Shown piece by piece: positions 10,210 to 21,700 of a stretch of 64,000 nucleotides of DNA. This DNA comes from Magnaporthiopsis rhizophila (taxonomy: Eukaryota > Ascomycota > Sordariomycetes > Magnaporthales > Magnaporthaceae). The stretch is from positions 190,792 to 254,791 of the forward strand of contig PYSS01000018.1 in NCBI GenBank assembly GCA_003049465.1, given 5' to 3'. Position 1 is the first letter of the stretch. Each line of letters begins with the position of its first letter. The notes under the pieces are model-generated. The model searched no databases, was not told the origin of the DNA, and was given only the letters and a program-made list of their open reading frames with translations. The position numbers and the translations under genes are program-made.

Positions 10210-12113
10210 ATGGAGCCACTCGCTTCCGCCATGACATCGCTACGAAGCGCCCTCCTCGCTGCCTTCAAGTCCCTTCTCAAGGGCAAATCTCTTATCCAGG
10301 CTATTGTGGCCTACTGGACCGGCAGCAGCACCCTCAAGCAGCTCGATGGCAACCCGCCCGCCACAGGTCCCTCTTGGGACGGGCGCTGTCGGTACGACAG
10401 CAGCATCCTGGAGTTCCTGCGGGATGCCGAGGAGCTCCTCCTCGGACCAGTGAACCCCGCGGCCCTGAGCGAGTTCTCGCTCCAGCTCAAGGCTCAGCTG
10501 CGGGAGCGGCTTTGGTCAAACACGGCATGCATGCTGCCGTCGTACAACCACCAGCTGCCTGACGGCTCCGAGCACGGACGCTACATGGCCCTGGACGTCG
10601 GCGGCTCGACTTTGCGTGTCGCCTTGGTTGAGCTGGACGGCAGGCCGGAGGCCGGCCATGGGGGCGAAAGCAACATTTTGCGCATGAGCACCTTCAAGAT
10701 AGACAGCGACATAAAGAACCTCGTTGGGATGGACTTCTTTGACTGGGTGGCTGCCAGGATTGTAGAGACCGTATCTTCGGCGCTAGAAGACCAACGTGAA
10801 AACGGCTCCGAAGAGCCAATACCAGTGGGACTGGCATGGAGTTTTCCGATTGAGTATGTTAACAGTATTTTTCCCTCGATATATATTTTTTTCTACCCGT
10901 GTTTTTGTCAATCTGATTTGCTAACATACTCTTGTTCGACCTGTTTTCAAGGCAAACTTCGGCAAAGGGAGGATTGCTTCAAGGAATGGGCAAGGGGTTC
11001 CTTGCGGCCGACGGGTTGCTTGGGCAGAATCTGGGAGACATCATCCAGATGGCGTGCAGCAAAAGAGGCCTCAACGTTGAGCTAGCAGCCATCGTCAACG
11101 ACTCCTCAGCCACACTCCTCTCCGAGACGTACCGGAGTCCGCCGACGAGATTCGGCCTTATTCTCGGCACCGGCTTCAACATCTCGGCATTCCTCAACAC
11201 CTCGGCCATAGATCGACCCAAGTTCGGAGCCCGGCCGGCCAGCTGGCTGGAGAAGGCGAGCCATGTCATCATCAACACCGAGATGGGCATGTTCGGCCAG
11301 GGAATACTGCCCATGACGAGGTGGGATCGGAGGCTCAACGACTCGCACCCCAAGCCTGAATTCCAACCCTTGGAGCACTTTGTGGCCGGCCTTTATCTCG
11401 GCGAACTCGCCAGGCTGGTCCTGGTTGAGGCGATCGAGTCGACGGGGATTTTTGGTGGCATCGTGCCGCCGAGTCTGCTGAAGCCGTACTCGCTCGAAAC
11501 CGAGACCATCTCTGCGGTTGAATGGTAAGCCTCCATCTGCCCGTCACGTGCGGATTAACTCCCGATGTAAGCTAACATGTTCTCCCGTCCTGCCATTACC
11601 AACAGTGACACTACGTCATCCCTTTCGAGCGCCATATCCACATTTTCATCCCGCCATCCGTCGTCTGTCGCCCCGACGACGGCAGACATGGTGGCGGTCA
11701 AGACGATCGCCTCGCTCGTGACGCATCGGTCTGCCGCCATGGTCGCCGCTGCTGTTTACGGGCTGTGGGAGCTGAAAGCGGAGACGGAACGCGAGTGCCT
11801 GGAATCACTCACAGCAGCTGTGGCGACTGCCACCACCGATTCGCCGATGCAGCCGCGAGATCGGTCCCGCTTCATCGAGCAAAGCAAGGCTGAGATGAAT
11901 CTTGGACGTGTCATGGTCGCCTACAATGGATCTGTCATGGAGCAGTATCCGGGTTTCTTGAAGAACTGTCAGGGGTACATCGACGGGCTTCTCGCATCGT
12001 CATCGTCATCACCGTCTTTATCCGGCGGGATAGAGCTGGTCCCGGCCAAGGAAAGCTCGCTTATCGGCGCGGCCGTTGCGTTGGCGTGCCGAGAGGAAGG
12101 CAAGGCTAACTAG
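10210..12113 (+). CDS. hxk3: Hexokinase-family protein, probable N-acetylglucosamine kinase
   Basis: Three exons: 10210-10853, 10952-11524 and 11606-12113, joined in phase 2 twice, giving 574 aa. The hexokinase fold is clear: phosphate-1 loop MALDVGGSTLRVALVEL (residues 126-142), LAWSFPIE (208-215), GKGF (about 228), the catalytic-Asp motif AIVNDSSATL with Asp265, and phosphate-2 loop LILGTGFNISA (284-294). Glucose hexokinases usually read VNDTxGTL and GTGxNA here, so the pocket differs. In Trichoderma reesei the third hexokinase of this type belongs to the GlcNAc cluster and phosphorylates GlcNAc. That function is inferred here from cluster context. An N-terminal extension of about 60 residues and a poly-Ser loop near the C-terminus are present. 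A second ATG (Met8, 10231) could also start translation. Confidence 0.94.
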
Positions 12114-12256
12114 CTGCATGAACCTGGACGACGTTCCTCCCATTATTTCCTCCGCCTAATTCTCACAGTCGGCTTTATTTCAAAACGGCGAGCCAGCATG
12201 CCACCACTTTTTACGCTTCACACCGATTTCCCGGCGGAACATGCGAGGCCTGGCAT

Positions 12257-12298
<42 letters not shown>

Positions 12299-13482
12299 GC
12301 CACAGCGTCTGCACTGCGCTGCTTTCAACGGCCCTTATTTGTGTGGCAACCGACAACCGAGGGATGACTGATTGGTCTGGACCTGGCCATCTGCTGCTTT
12401 GGGCTCGCTAAGTTAACACCACATGCAATTGAGTGCTTGCCTGCTTGTGCGACCCACCGAAATGTGCGCTGCGTCGAGAAGGACGTGCGGGATGGATTCA
12501 AGGGCGAAAGGAGGATGGCAGAAGCAGGAAGAAGAAATCCCGCCAATCCCTTTTTGCTTCTCTCGCGTGCAACAAAAGCAACCCCAGCGACGGGATGCAT
12601 GCGGAAAACTGTGCCATTGCGTATAGGGCTGGCCGATCCCTCGTATCTGCTGGGCAGAGCCGCTGTCGATCTGCCAGCCACGCCGCCAAGCGCTGCTTGG
12701 CCTCGTATTTCGATATATTTTTTGGTGCTGTAGTCCGCGCGCCTAACCGGCCAGTCGGTCGACACAGCCGGTAGATACGGGTGTGGCTCTCCATCGCACT
12801 TTGATAGTGGGATCGCGCGTGGGGGAACCATCCCAGCCTGCCTCCCCAGCCGTCCCCCCGCAAACGTGCCGGGCTAAGGGGAGTCAAGTCCGCTAAAACT
12901 CCACCACTAACTGCCACCCGACTCAATCGCCAGCGTCGATTGATCATCGATCATCCCAAGACCGAGAGTCAATTGATTCGCGCTAAAGCGCGCACCTTTG
13001 TTCAAACGACCGATTCGGATCTTTGCCCTCAAAACAAACAACTAAACAAACAACTCGGCGCCCACATCGCATTGATGGTTGGAAAGCTCGTTATCAGACA
13101 CCATTGTCAGCCCGCTTGACCGCCGAATCTCACCACCGACGGCAATTACCGAGTCGCAAAGTCGCAGCCGAGGACGAATTAAACCCAGCCTCCAGGCCTT
13201 GCGCTTTGACAAGGCGCGGGGAGTTTGAAGAGTCCGAGAGAGCAACTTGAACTTGCCCCAAAACCCAGGAATCATTTGTCGCGATAGCTCCAGTACGCAA
13301 ACGCAACAGCCCGCGACGCCGATAGGTCAACAGCCGCGCCAGAAGACACGCCAGATCCATCGAATAGAGCTTGCAGCCAGCGCCCGCGATACCGAGAGTA
13401 AGCGACACGCGGCTGGACAGACAGACTCCTTCGGCGCCCAGGCGTCATCGATGCCACGCCCTGAATGTGCAGCTAGCATGCC
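12114..13482. other. Intergenic region between hxk3 and ron1
   Basis: No gene seen. It contains the hxk3 3' end, an (AT)n microsatellite at 12264-12294 and the presumed ron1 promoter and leader, which is rich in AAACAAACAACTAAAC-like words near 13030. No TATA box stands out. Confidence 0.6.
12264..12294. repeat. (AT)n microsatellite
   Basis: About 31 bases of alternating A and T just downstream of hxk3. Confidence 0.95.
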
Positions 13483-15470
13483 ATGATGGCCGCCTTCAAC
13501 TCATCGGCTACGCCTTCGGGCCCCGATGGCTTGGCTCCGAATGTCAACGCCGCCGCGAATGCGCTAGGCATGGGCGTCTTCGATCCTGACATGCCCTTTG
13601 ATGAATCTATCCTGTGAGTGTTTCTTGTTTGGGCTAGGGGCGGCGACATGGGGGACGGGAGTGGCGCGCGATGGTGGCTAAACCAATACCGGGCTTGACT
13701 TCCGAACAAATTAGTGAGAGTGTCCAGGGGCTCCAGAACATGCCGTTCACGCCGACATACGACTTCGAGCCCTTCTCGGCCACCTTCGAAGACCCTTTCT
13801 CGTATCCCTCCCGCCCCAACTTCACAAGCGCACCGCCGGGCAGCGTGGCGACGACGACGGCAGCGATAGCCGCGGTTTCGGCAGGGCCGTCGCACGGCGG
13901 CCGACATGCACACCATCACCACCACAGCACCACCGATATCGACGCCGGCTTCGCGGACCCAGAGTCCTCGCCGCCCGACAACGATGTGGATAACAAACTC
14001 CTGAGCTTCTCGGCCCCCGTCGCAAAGGCCACGCTCTTGGACGAAACCGGGCAACCCGTCGAAATCGCGCTGACGGCGGAGCTGTACGGCATGTTCTTTG
14101 TGGCTGAGGACGTCTTCAGCAGAGACAGCAGCATAAACGCCAGCCGGCCGCACGAGCTGACCTGCTACCGCCGCAACCTGTGGCAGTGCTCGGGCCACGT
14201 CGTGATACCCAGACACGTCACCCATGTTGCGCTGCCGCAGGACCAGGGCGGCGGCATCACGGCGCTGCTGCTCGAGCTGGCCGTTTCCATAAGCGCCATC
14301 GAGTCCATCGATGACAAGCCCACAGAGATAATATCGATACCGTGGAAGAGCACCAACGCAAACCCCACGGGCGGCGACGACCATTCAAAGTCGGCCGGCG
14401 CACCCCCGCGGATAGCCATCGACCTGACAGACGGCGGGCAGGAGCCCGACGGGAACTTTCTATCGGTGCCCGTCTCCTGGAAACGGCTCCAGTTCAAACA
14501 CGCCACGGCCAACAACGGTCGGCGCAAGGGACTCCAGCAGCACTACGTCGTCCAGGTCTCCCTGCTCGGCAGGCTGGGACGGGCGCAGCAGTCGTTTGAT
14601 GGGGGAGACGGGCTGGCTGCTGCCTCGCCGGCCGGCGGCTTCGTCAAGCTGGTCGAGGTCCAGTCGGGTCCTGTCATTGTGCGCGGCCGCAGCCCACGCA
14701 ACTTTGACAGCAGAAGGGACGTGCAGCTCATCAGCGACAAAAAGCCGGAGCGGCGCAGTGTGTCAAACGACCCCATCTCGTCTACGGCCGCGCCCACCAA
14801 GTCGGAGACTGTCAAGGGGGAAGCCTCGCAGAAGCTGCAGGCCCACCAAGCGCATGCGAATACTCAGGCAAGTACTTTTTTTATTTTTTATTTTTTATTT
14901 TTGATAAAGGTACCTTTCTGTATTGCCCAAGCATTGCTAGCTAACACTGAGCTGTCCCTGTATTAGGCTGCTGCCGATTGGACGTATAACAATGGCGGGG
15001 GCGGCGGGAATCCTCACTCGTCAAAAAGAGCAGCCGTCTCGCCAAATCCAAACAGACCCCCGGTGCCGTCCTGGACCGGGCCGTCCGAGTCGCAGTCGCA
15101 CAGGCACCAGCCGCCCACCCCCACGATGACGGCCCCATCCGCGTCGATCCACCGACCAACCGCCCCGCCGACACTACCCATTAACCTATCTCTATCCGAG
15201 GACGAGCGGTCTCCACCGAACCGCTCGAGCGTGGACTCGCTGTCGAGCCCGCAACTAAGCAAGGGCCGAACCGCGTCGGGCCACAACCCCGACGGCAGCC
15301 CCGTCGAGAGCGCCGACCTTCTCTACGAGTACTTCCCGCTCAGCCTCGACGACTTTCTCGACCCCGTCGACGCCGTGTACAGGCCCCACGTCGTTCACCA
15401 CATCCGGACCGGCGAGGAAAACCCGCGACCCGTCCGGGGTGGGACGAAGCGCTACTTTGTGCCCGACTGA
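13483..15470 (+). CDS. ron1: Ndt80/PhoG-family transcription factor, RON1-like regulator of GlcNAc genes
   Basis: Three exons: 13483-13613, 13715-14867 and 14967-15470, giving 595 aa. The start is the ATGATG at 13483. Intron 2 has a GC donor (CAG|GCAAGT), needed because the frame meets a stop at 14964-14966. An Ndt80-type DNA-binding domain spans about residues 140-375: CYRRNLWQCSG, PVSWKRLQFKHATANNGRRK, QHYVVQVSLLG, then VRGRSPRNF. The flanks are low-complexity, with a His run near 108-114 and a Pro/Ser-rich C-terminus. Ndt80-like factors bind DNA through an s-type Ig fold. RON1 of T. reesei controls the GlcNAc catabolic cluster, and the location inside that cluster supports the same role here. 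A nuclear activator is inferred. Confidence 0.92.
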
Positions 15471-16304
15471 GCCCCATAATTGCGGCCTAGGGACATATTT
15501 TGCATTTGTTTTTAAATCCTGCAAGCGGCGTTCTTAGTTCTGGAAAGGGTTTTAAAAGAAATCAGAAGCAAAATAGGTGGGTGGGATGCAGCAAGCTCTT
15601 TCTGTACTTGGGACCACAGTCGGATGTGGGATATACTATTTATGATACCCCTCGGTCTGCGTTTTGCGCCCGAGCTTGTGCATTAAATTATTTGACGACT
15701 GTAACGACGCGTTTCGGCTGGGAGGAAATAGCAGCGGCCGCGCTATCATGTTGGCTGATATGTATATAATATGGGCTTGGATACTTTGCGTCTTTGTTTT
15801 TGAACTTGATGTTGCGGCGATGGAGGCCCTGTGCGGTGGTGAATTACATTTCAACTCGGCAAATGGCCTGTGTACTCGTCGAATCCCAAGCGCTCAGGTG
15901 CGTCGATTCACGCTGGACATGGACAGCCCGTCCAATTTGCTAGCAGTTCTAGAGGCCGAGACATGCGGAACGGCCCGCCCGCCCGCTAGGCCTTAAGGAT
16001 ACGGGGTGTTTCAATGGGACTAAGCAGGATGTAAAGAGAGCGTCATCGCCAGTGTGTTTGATGTCTTACCCCGTATGGAAGCAATGGAACCCATTTCCGC
16101 CACATCCTTATAACCCGTTTCGACAGTAAGCTTTTTCAGCCACGACTTGAAAGCTAATTCAGATATTGAAAATTTAACAACTACGCTATAAATTTAATGA
16201 GGTATTTTAATTGAAATGCTGTACGGAACTGTTACCGTTGGTAATTTATTTTTTATTTTTTTGCCGCTTTCATGGTGGGTGAGGAGGTGGTGGGAGTCGT
16301 CGGG
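15471..16304. other. Region between ron1 and HET-ankyrin 3' ends
   Basis: Convergent 3' ends. No gene seen. The half next to the HET gene (about 16,090-16,270) is visibly AT-rich compared with its neighbours, and an inverted repeat ATACGGGGT/ACCCCGTAT lies at 15999-16007 and 16068-16076. Confidence 0.6.
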
Positions 16305-18008
16305 TTATTTTAAAAGCCTCGCGATAGCAGCGTGCCCGCGTGCCTCGGCCCAAGACAGTGGCGTAAACCCGAGAGCATCTTTCGCTTCCGTATCGGCGCC
16401 CGCCTTCACGAGCAGCCTCGCGACGCCTTCGTGCCCGTTTTGCACGGCCCATAACAGCGGCGTGCACTTGTCGTAACCCCTCGCTTCCTTATCGGCACCC
16501 GCTTCCACGAGCAGCCTCGCGACGCCTTCGTGCCCGTGTTGCACGGCCCATAACAGCGGCGTGCACTTGTCGTAACCCCTCGCTTCCTTATCGGCACCCG
16601 CTTCCACGAGCAGCCTCGCGACGCCTTCGTGCCCGTGTTGCACGGCCCATAACAGCGGCGTGCGCTCGTTGTAATCCCTCGCTTCCTTATCGGCACCCGC
16701 TTCCACGAGCAGCCTCGCGACGCCTTCGTGCCCGTTTCGCGCGGCCCATAACAGCGGCGTCCACTTGCCATTAGCAATAAAGCTACCCTTGGGGTCGATA
16801 GCATCCGCAACGAGGGGGACCGGCTTGTTGAGATCTGGGAATGATAGTGCAGGCATGACATGTAGGGCGAGTTTTTCGTGGTTGCTGTTGATGGCGAAAT
16901 GGAAAACCTCGCGACGCAGCCCGGGGAGTTTAGACATAAACGTCGCAACATCCCACCTCGGAAGCATTGCGGTAAGAGATTCCCGCAAGGACTGGTCCGT
17001 AATTCTAGAGAACAGCAGCTGGCCCATAGTGTTCCGAACGGCCTCGACGGGGTCTATCTCGTAGTCGGGTTGCAGAGGGCTGCTCGCGCAAATGTCGGAC
17101 GAGATGCCGAAGAGCGCATAGATCCTGTCCACTTGATCGGTGGCCTCATGAGTGGCAAACTTCGTCAGGAGAGTTTCCAGATCTCGACGTTCTTTCCACC
17201 AGGACGATCCGCGCCTCGGGCCGGGCAAAATATCGAGCACGGACTGTGTGCCCTCGTCCACGTTGATGTTTAGGAGAAGCGGCACCAGGGTGAAGGTGCG
17301 CGAAGCCACGGCGCGTCGGCCGCACATGACGATTGCCGTACGGGCGTTGGCTGCCTCTTGCAGGACCCAGACTCGCCGGAACCAAGGGGCGTTGAAAAGC
17401 GCCGAGAGGCGGCTGACATGCTCTTTGGAAAGGCAAGAAGAAGGCGCGACAATGTCACCATCGTCGAGACCGTCGACAGAGTCCAAATAATCAGTACGCC
17501 AGCTATCAATTGACGTCCTCTTGTAGTTTGGCCTAGATACCACTCGTCGATCGAGTCGATCCATCCAATCCAGGGGCAAGTCGGTGCCCGGATCCCCCGG
17601 TCCGAGCCAAATAAGCACCCTTTCGGCAGAGCGATAAATGAGTGTCATTTGTCCAACCTGGTGGCCACGCTCCTTGCCGTTGGTCTGGTCGATGCAAATG
17701 GCGTCGACCCAGAGAATGCGATCCTTGTCGCTGAAGCGCAGGGAGCGCAGAGCCTGGTGGAGGTTGGGGGTGACAGCATGGGTCTTGCTGGTATGGGTCC
17801 TGCTCTCTATTTCGATGTTGAATCTGTCGGAAGCTGTCCCCCAGGTGTACGAAAGCGCTTCGTACGGAACGCCCTCGACCTGGTGCAGGAAGGTCTCGAC
17901 GAGTTCGCACTTGATCGGGGCGTCATCGTCGCCGGCGCTGCTGAACAGGCGCACAAGACGGATAGCGTCGGTGGCAAGATCAATGGGGTTGTACCGATAG
18001 GCTTCCAT
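16305..18008 (-). CDS. HET-domain protein with five C-terminal ankyrin repeats
   Basis: A single exon of 567 aa from ATG 18006-18008 to a stop at 16305-16307. The HET domain occupies about residues 45-225: PYEALSYTWG, LHQALRSLRFSDKDRILWVDAICIDQ, QMTLIYRSAERVLIWLG and NAPWFRRVWVLQEAA. A linker follows (TDQVDRIYALFGI). Four full 33-residue ankyrin repeats (414-545) plus a partial one (546-567) carry TPLLWAVQHGHEGVARLLVEAGAD. HET domains are TIR-like cell-death effectors in fungal vegetative incompatibility and immune-like signalling, and ankyrin arrays act as sensors. The protein is likely cytosolic. Flanking sequence is AT-rich, the gene interrupts a metabolic cluster, and the repeats are nearly identical in DNA. 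All this fits a recently moved or fast-evolving recognition gene. There is no NACHT/NB-ARC domain, so it is not a full NLR. Confidence 0.95.
   Translation of the reverse strand: MEAYRYNPIDLATDAIRLVRLFSSAGDDDAPIKCELVETFLHQVEGVPYEALSYTWGTASDRFNIEIESRTHTSKTHAVTPNLHQALRSLRFSDKDRILWVDAICIDQTNGKERGHQVGQMTLIYRSAERVLIWLGPGDPGTDLPLDWMDRLDRRVVSRPNYKRTSIDSWRTDYLDSVDGLDDGDIVAPSSCLSKEHVSRLSALFNAPWFRRVWVLQEAANARTAIVMCGRRAVASRTFTLVPLLLNINVDEGTQSVLDILPGPRRGSSWWKERRDLETLLTKFATHEATDQVDRIYALFGISSDICASSPLQPDYEIDPVEAVRNTMGQLLFSRITDQSLRESLTAMLPRWDVATFMSKLPGLRREVFHFAINSNHEKLALHVMPALSFPDLNKPVPLVADAIDPKGSFIANGKWTPLLWAARNGHEGVARLLVEAGADKEARDYNERTPLLWAVQHGHEGVARLLVEAGADKEARGYDKCTPLLWAVQHGHEGVARLLVEAGADKEARGYDKCTPLLWAVQNGHEGVARLLVKAGADTEAKDALGFTPLSWAEARGHAAIARLLK
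16308..16769 (-). repeat. 99-bp near-identical tandem repeats encoding ankyrin units
   Basis: Units at 16769-16671, 16670-16572, 16571-16473, 16472-16374 and a 66-bp partial at 16373-16308. The central units differ by only a few bases; changes cluster at the residues before TPLL (GKW/NER/DKC) and after LLWA (ARN/VQH/VQN). High DNA identity points to recent unit duplication or gene conversion. Confidence 0.93.
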
Positions 18009-18664
18009 AGCGGCAGCCGTTGGTGCTCAATCGTTGGTTGCTTCCTGGGTGTAGGCTTGGGGAGTTGACTAAGATGATGGGCGGGAGAAAAATAAAACCC
18101 AAAGGGTAATGCGAATGCGGGGATCAAGCTTCAAATTCCCGGCTGAAAGCCTAGCTGAAAGCCCGACCACGCCTCCCAGGCGACTGCAAATAAACTAATA
18201 GGATATATGAGGCCGTGTGGAATAAGCCTAACCGGCATAATCCGTAAGGCAGATTCCAGGTACGTACCTTCCAGATGGCGGCCGTCGAACGTTTCCAAAT
18301 TACCGGCTTTCAAAATCCTTATCGGGGCTCGAACGGATAGGACCATGTACGTGCAAGTCCTTGGACTACGCTCGACGACGTGCGAATATTCGAAAAGCTA
18401 CGTTAAGCCCGAATAGATACTCGACTTTCGAAACTTTAGGGGCATGAACGATACGGGGTCAAAGGCCTTTGGAAATCGACATTGAGAACGTACAGCATAT
18501 ATATATATATATACCTAGATGGGCAGGCAGGTAACCAAGGGAACGACTTGTTCAGCAGCTTTTGGATCAATCATATCATTGCTCCCTTTCTCCTCCTTCT
18601 TCCATTGCGCCCGAGAAAAGTCGCTAGAGTCTATGCCAGCAAATCGGCCCACTACAAGGCAACG
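18009..18664. other. Upstream region of the HET-ankyrin gene / downstream of nag3
   Basis: 656 bp with no gene. It contains the HET gene promoter, a (TA)n run at about 18499-18513 and a third copy of ATACGGGGT (18451-18459). Confidence 0.6.
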
Positions 18665-18681
18665 TCAGCATATCTGCCATG

Positions 18682-18716
<35 letters not shown>

Positions 18717-21700
18717 GTAGAACGGCAACTCACGTGGTCAGGCGAGTTGGTAATCTCCTCAAACGCCTGCAGCGTCTCAAAGTTCATGGCGAGCAGGGGC
18801 TCGTACAGCTCGTCCGGGACCCAGGTGAGCACGCTGCGGGACGAGCGGTGCGCCTTGTTCTGGCGCACGCCCATGAGCGCGAGGCCCTGCAGCACGAGGG
18901 TGGCCTGGCCGAGGTTGCGGGCCAGCACGGGCGCGACGATGCCGCCGACCGACTCGGCGGCGGGAGCGGCGCCGGCGGGAGCACCCCGGGCCGGGACGCC
19001 GGCCAGGGCGGGCAGGTAGGTGGCCAGGGCGCTGCCGGGGCTGCAGATGACGACGGTGCCCAGGATGGCGTCGGCGGCGGTCTTGGCGCGCACGACGCCG
19101 CACGTCTTGGTCTCGTGCAGCGCGAGCCGGTAGAGCTCGCACACGTCGGCGCTGGCGTGGGCCTGCACGTGCGCCAGCACCGTCTCGGCGTTCTCGTGGC
19201 CGTGGATCAGGTCGAAGCTGATGCTAGCGCGCTGGATGCTCGCCAGGAGGCCCTCGGGCGCCGTCCACGAGGCCAGGTCCGCGATGGTCATGTTGGTCAG
19301 GCGCCTGGGGAACTGCACGTCCCAGCCGCTGTTGGCGAACCAGGCCTTGGTGCTCGCGCCGTCCTCGTCGATGGGGATGCCGGGGAAGACGCCGGGCAGG
19401 GAGGTGCCGAGCTGCATCTTGCTGACGCCCCGCTTCATCAGCTCGCGCAGCGCCCCGCGCTGGAGCGACCTGCCGATCGAGACGTTGCGCTTGGCCGGGT
19501 CCACAAAGATGACGCCGATGATGCCGACGCCGCCCTGCATGACGTACGTGGCGCAGAAGCCGTACAGCGCCTGCGTGCTGCTGTTGCGCACCACAAAGTG
19601 CGACTCCTGGATGCGCGGGTTCGACAGCTGGAAGGTCGCCGACGTCGTCTTTTCGAGGTACCGCATACTGGGTGTGCTGGCCCGCGCCGTGGCTTGGATG
19701 AGCGTGTCCAGCTCCTGACCGTCCCTGTCGCGATCATAATCCTCGACGAGCCACCGCTGCCGCGACTTGACCACCTTCTTGCTCTTCCTCAGAGTCCCAG
19801 GGAACGTGCCGCGTGGTGGGAACTCGCCCATGAGAGCTCTGACGAGCGCGTTCATGCCCGTCTCGGTGAAGTCGTACGTGCAGATATACGTGCCGACCGT
19901 CTTGTCCATGGCGAAGTCGTAGGGCGAGCTTACGGCAACAACGATCAGCGATTTCTTTTGCCCGGTGGCACGCAGCATCGCGCACAGCGTCGACACATGC
20001 TTGGTGAAGCCAGCCTGGTATAAGTTCCGGTTTGCGTCGGCCGTGACTATTATGATGCAAGATGCTCTGTTTATGAGATTTTCGTGAACTGGGGTCTGTT
20101 AGTGGTCGGCGAGTAGGATTGAGTACAGCTACCATGGCAGGGCTTGTGCATGTCAGTGGTAATCGATGGCGGAGCGGAACTTAACTGACCTGGTCTGAGC
20201 CCATTCGCGGTGTACGACGTGTGCAATAATTTACCGAGACGTCCTCGCGCAAGCGATCTCCCCAGCTCTCTGAAAACACCCTCGCCAGTCATTATGGCGC
20301 CTCTTTCTTTCTGATGAATCCACTTGTCATGGTGGATAGGAGCCACTTCGTGCATGTTCTTGGATTTTAGCAGCGCCTTGGAAGCTGCGGATGCCGGCAG
20401 TGGCTTGACCAGCGGCGTGAGCAGGAGAAGCTCCTCGTCCCGATGCATCGACTGGTTCAGGGGAAGGAGTTTGTCCTTGTCTCGCATGACCGTGATGGAG
20501 TCGTCATATGCTTGCCTCGATAGGGCCAGGTGCGAGGGGTGGATCTTTGTCAAAAGCGAGAGGCCAGGGGGCTTGAGAGCCTTGGCCCAAGAGGTGCACG
20601 CCTTTTTCAGCCGGAGCACGCGGTGGAGAGAGGTGAATATCCTGTCCTTTGTGAGAATCCCATTTTCGATGCCGAGCTTCAGGCCCGCGATGGCCTCGAG
20701 CTGGACGTCGTAGGCACGGCAGAGCAGAATCAGATCGCATCCTGCCTCGACCGCCATGACGGTGCCGCCCTTGACCCCTATCTCGTGGCTCAGCGCCTCC
20801 ATCTCTAGGCACTCGGAGATTGCGACGCCCGAGAACCCCAGCTCGTTCCTGAGCAGGTCATCGACAACCTGGTCCGAGAGGCAGGCGTGCATGACGTTCA
20901 TGGATGGGTTCGTGATGCCACAGCCGCCCACAAAGATGGCGTCGAGGCGGCCGGTGGCGATGGCATTTCTGAACGGGACCAGGGCACTAAGGCTCAACTC
21001 CTCGAGCGTCTGGGTGATTATGGGGATGTCTAGGCTGGAGCCTAGGAATTCCAGGGAGCCGTATGAGGGGAAGTGTTTGCCGCACGTGGCCATGCCGGCG
21101 TCCTTGTAGCCGTTCATGGACGCGATGCCGTACTGGGACACCTCCTGGGGATCATCGCTCGTCGCTCTGACGCCTAGGGGCTGGTAACGGGCGTTTGTGA
21201 GGACGTCCAGGACGGGACCGAGGATCAAATTGACCCCGACCGCCGAAACCTCGGTAGCGGTGGCTTTGGCGATGTTGTAGGCTAGCTCGGGGCTTCCGGC
21301 AGCAGCCACGCCCATGGCGCTGGGGAACTGGCAGATGTAGTCCTCGTCGAAGAGGCTATTGACACCGCCATTTTCCTGGTCCAGGGCTATCAGAAGCGGA
21401 AAAGGATGCCCGGCCTGGTGCGCGATAGTCTGCAACTCCTGAACCAGCTTTGAGGTCTCATGGGCAGCTGGGGAGGCGACGTAGCGAAGTCAGCCATGAC
21501 GCGCTCAAGCATACTTTTAAGCCGCTGACACTAGGTGGACATGGCATAAGATCGGAGCACATCGGGCCTTCAAGTCACGTGTGGTGTGCACGGGGATAAA
21601 CGGTACGACAGACACTTGAGATTTTTGGCCGTCAGGAGGATGCTGCCGAGATGATGATTCTCGATCAAGTTACGGATTTGGGGCGTGACCTCGGTGCCAT

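Noticed and set aside
18734..20023. 429-codon open frame on the + strand opposite nag3
   Set aside because: It is an antisense shadow of high-GC coding sequence, rich in Ala/Arg/Val/Gly with no motif. The minus strand has the GNAT-like protein.
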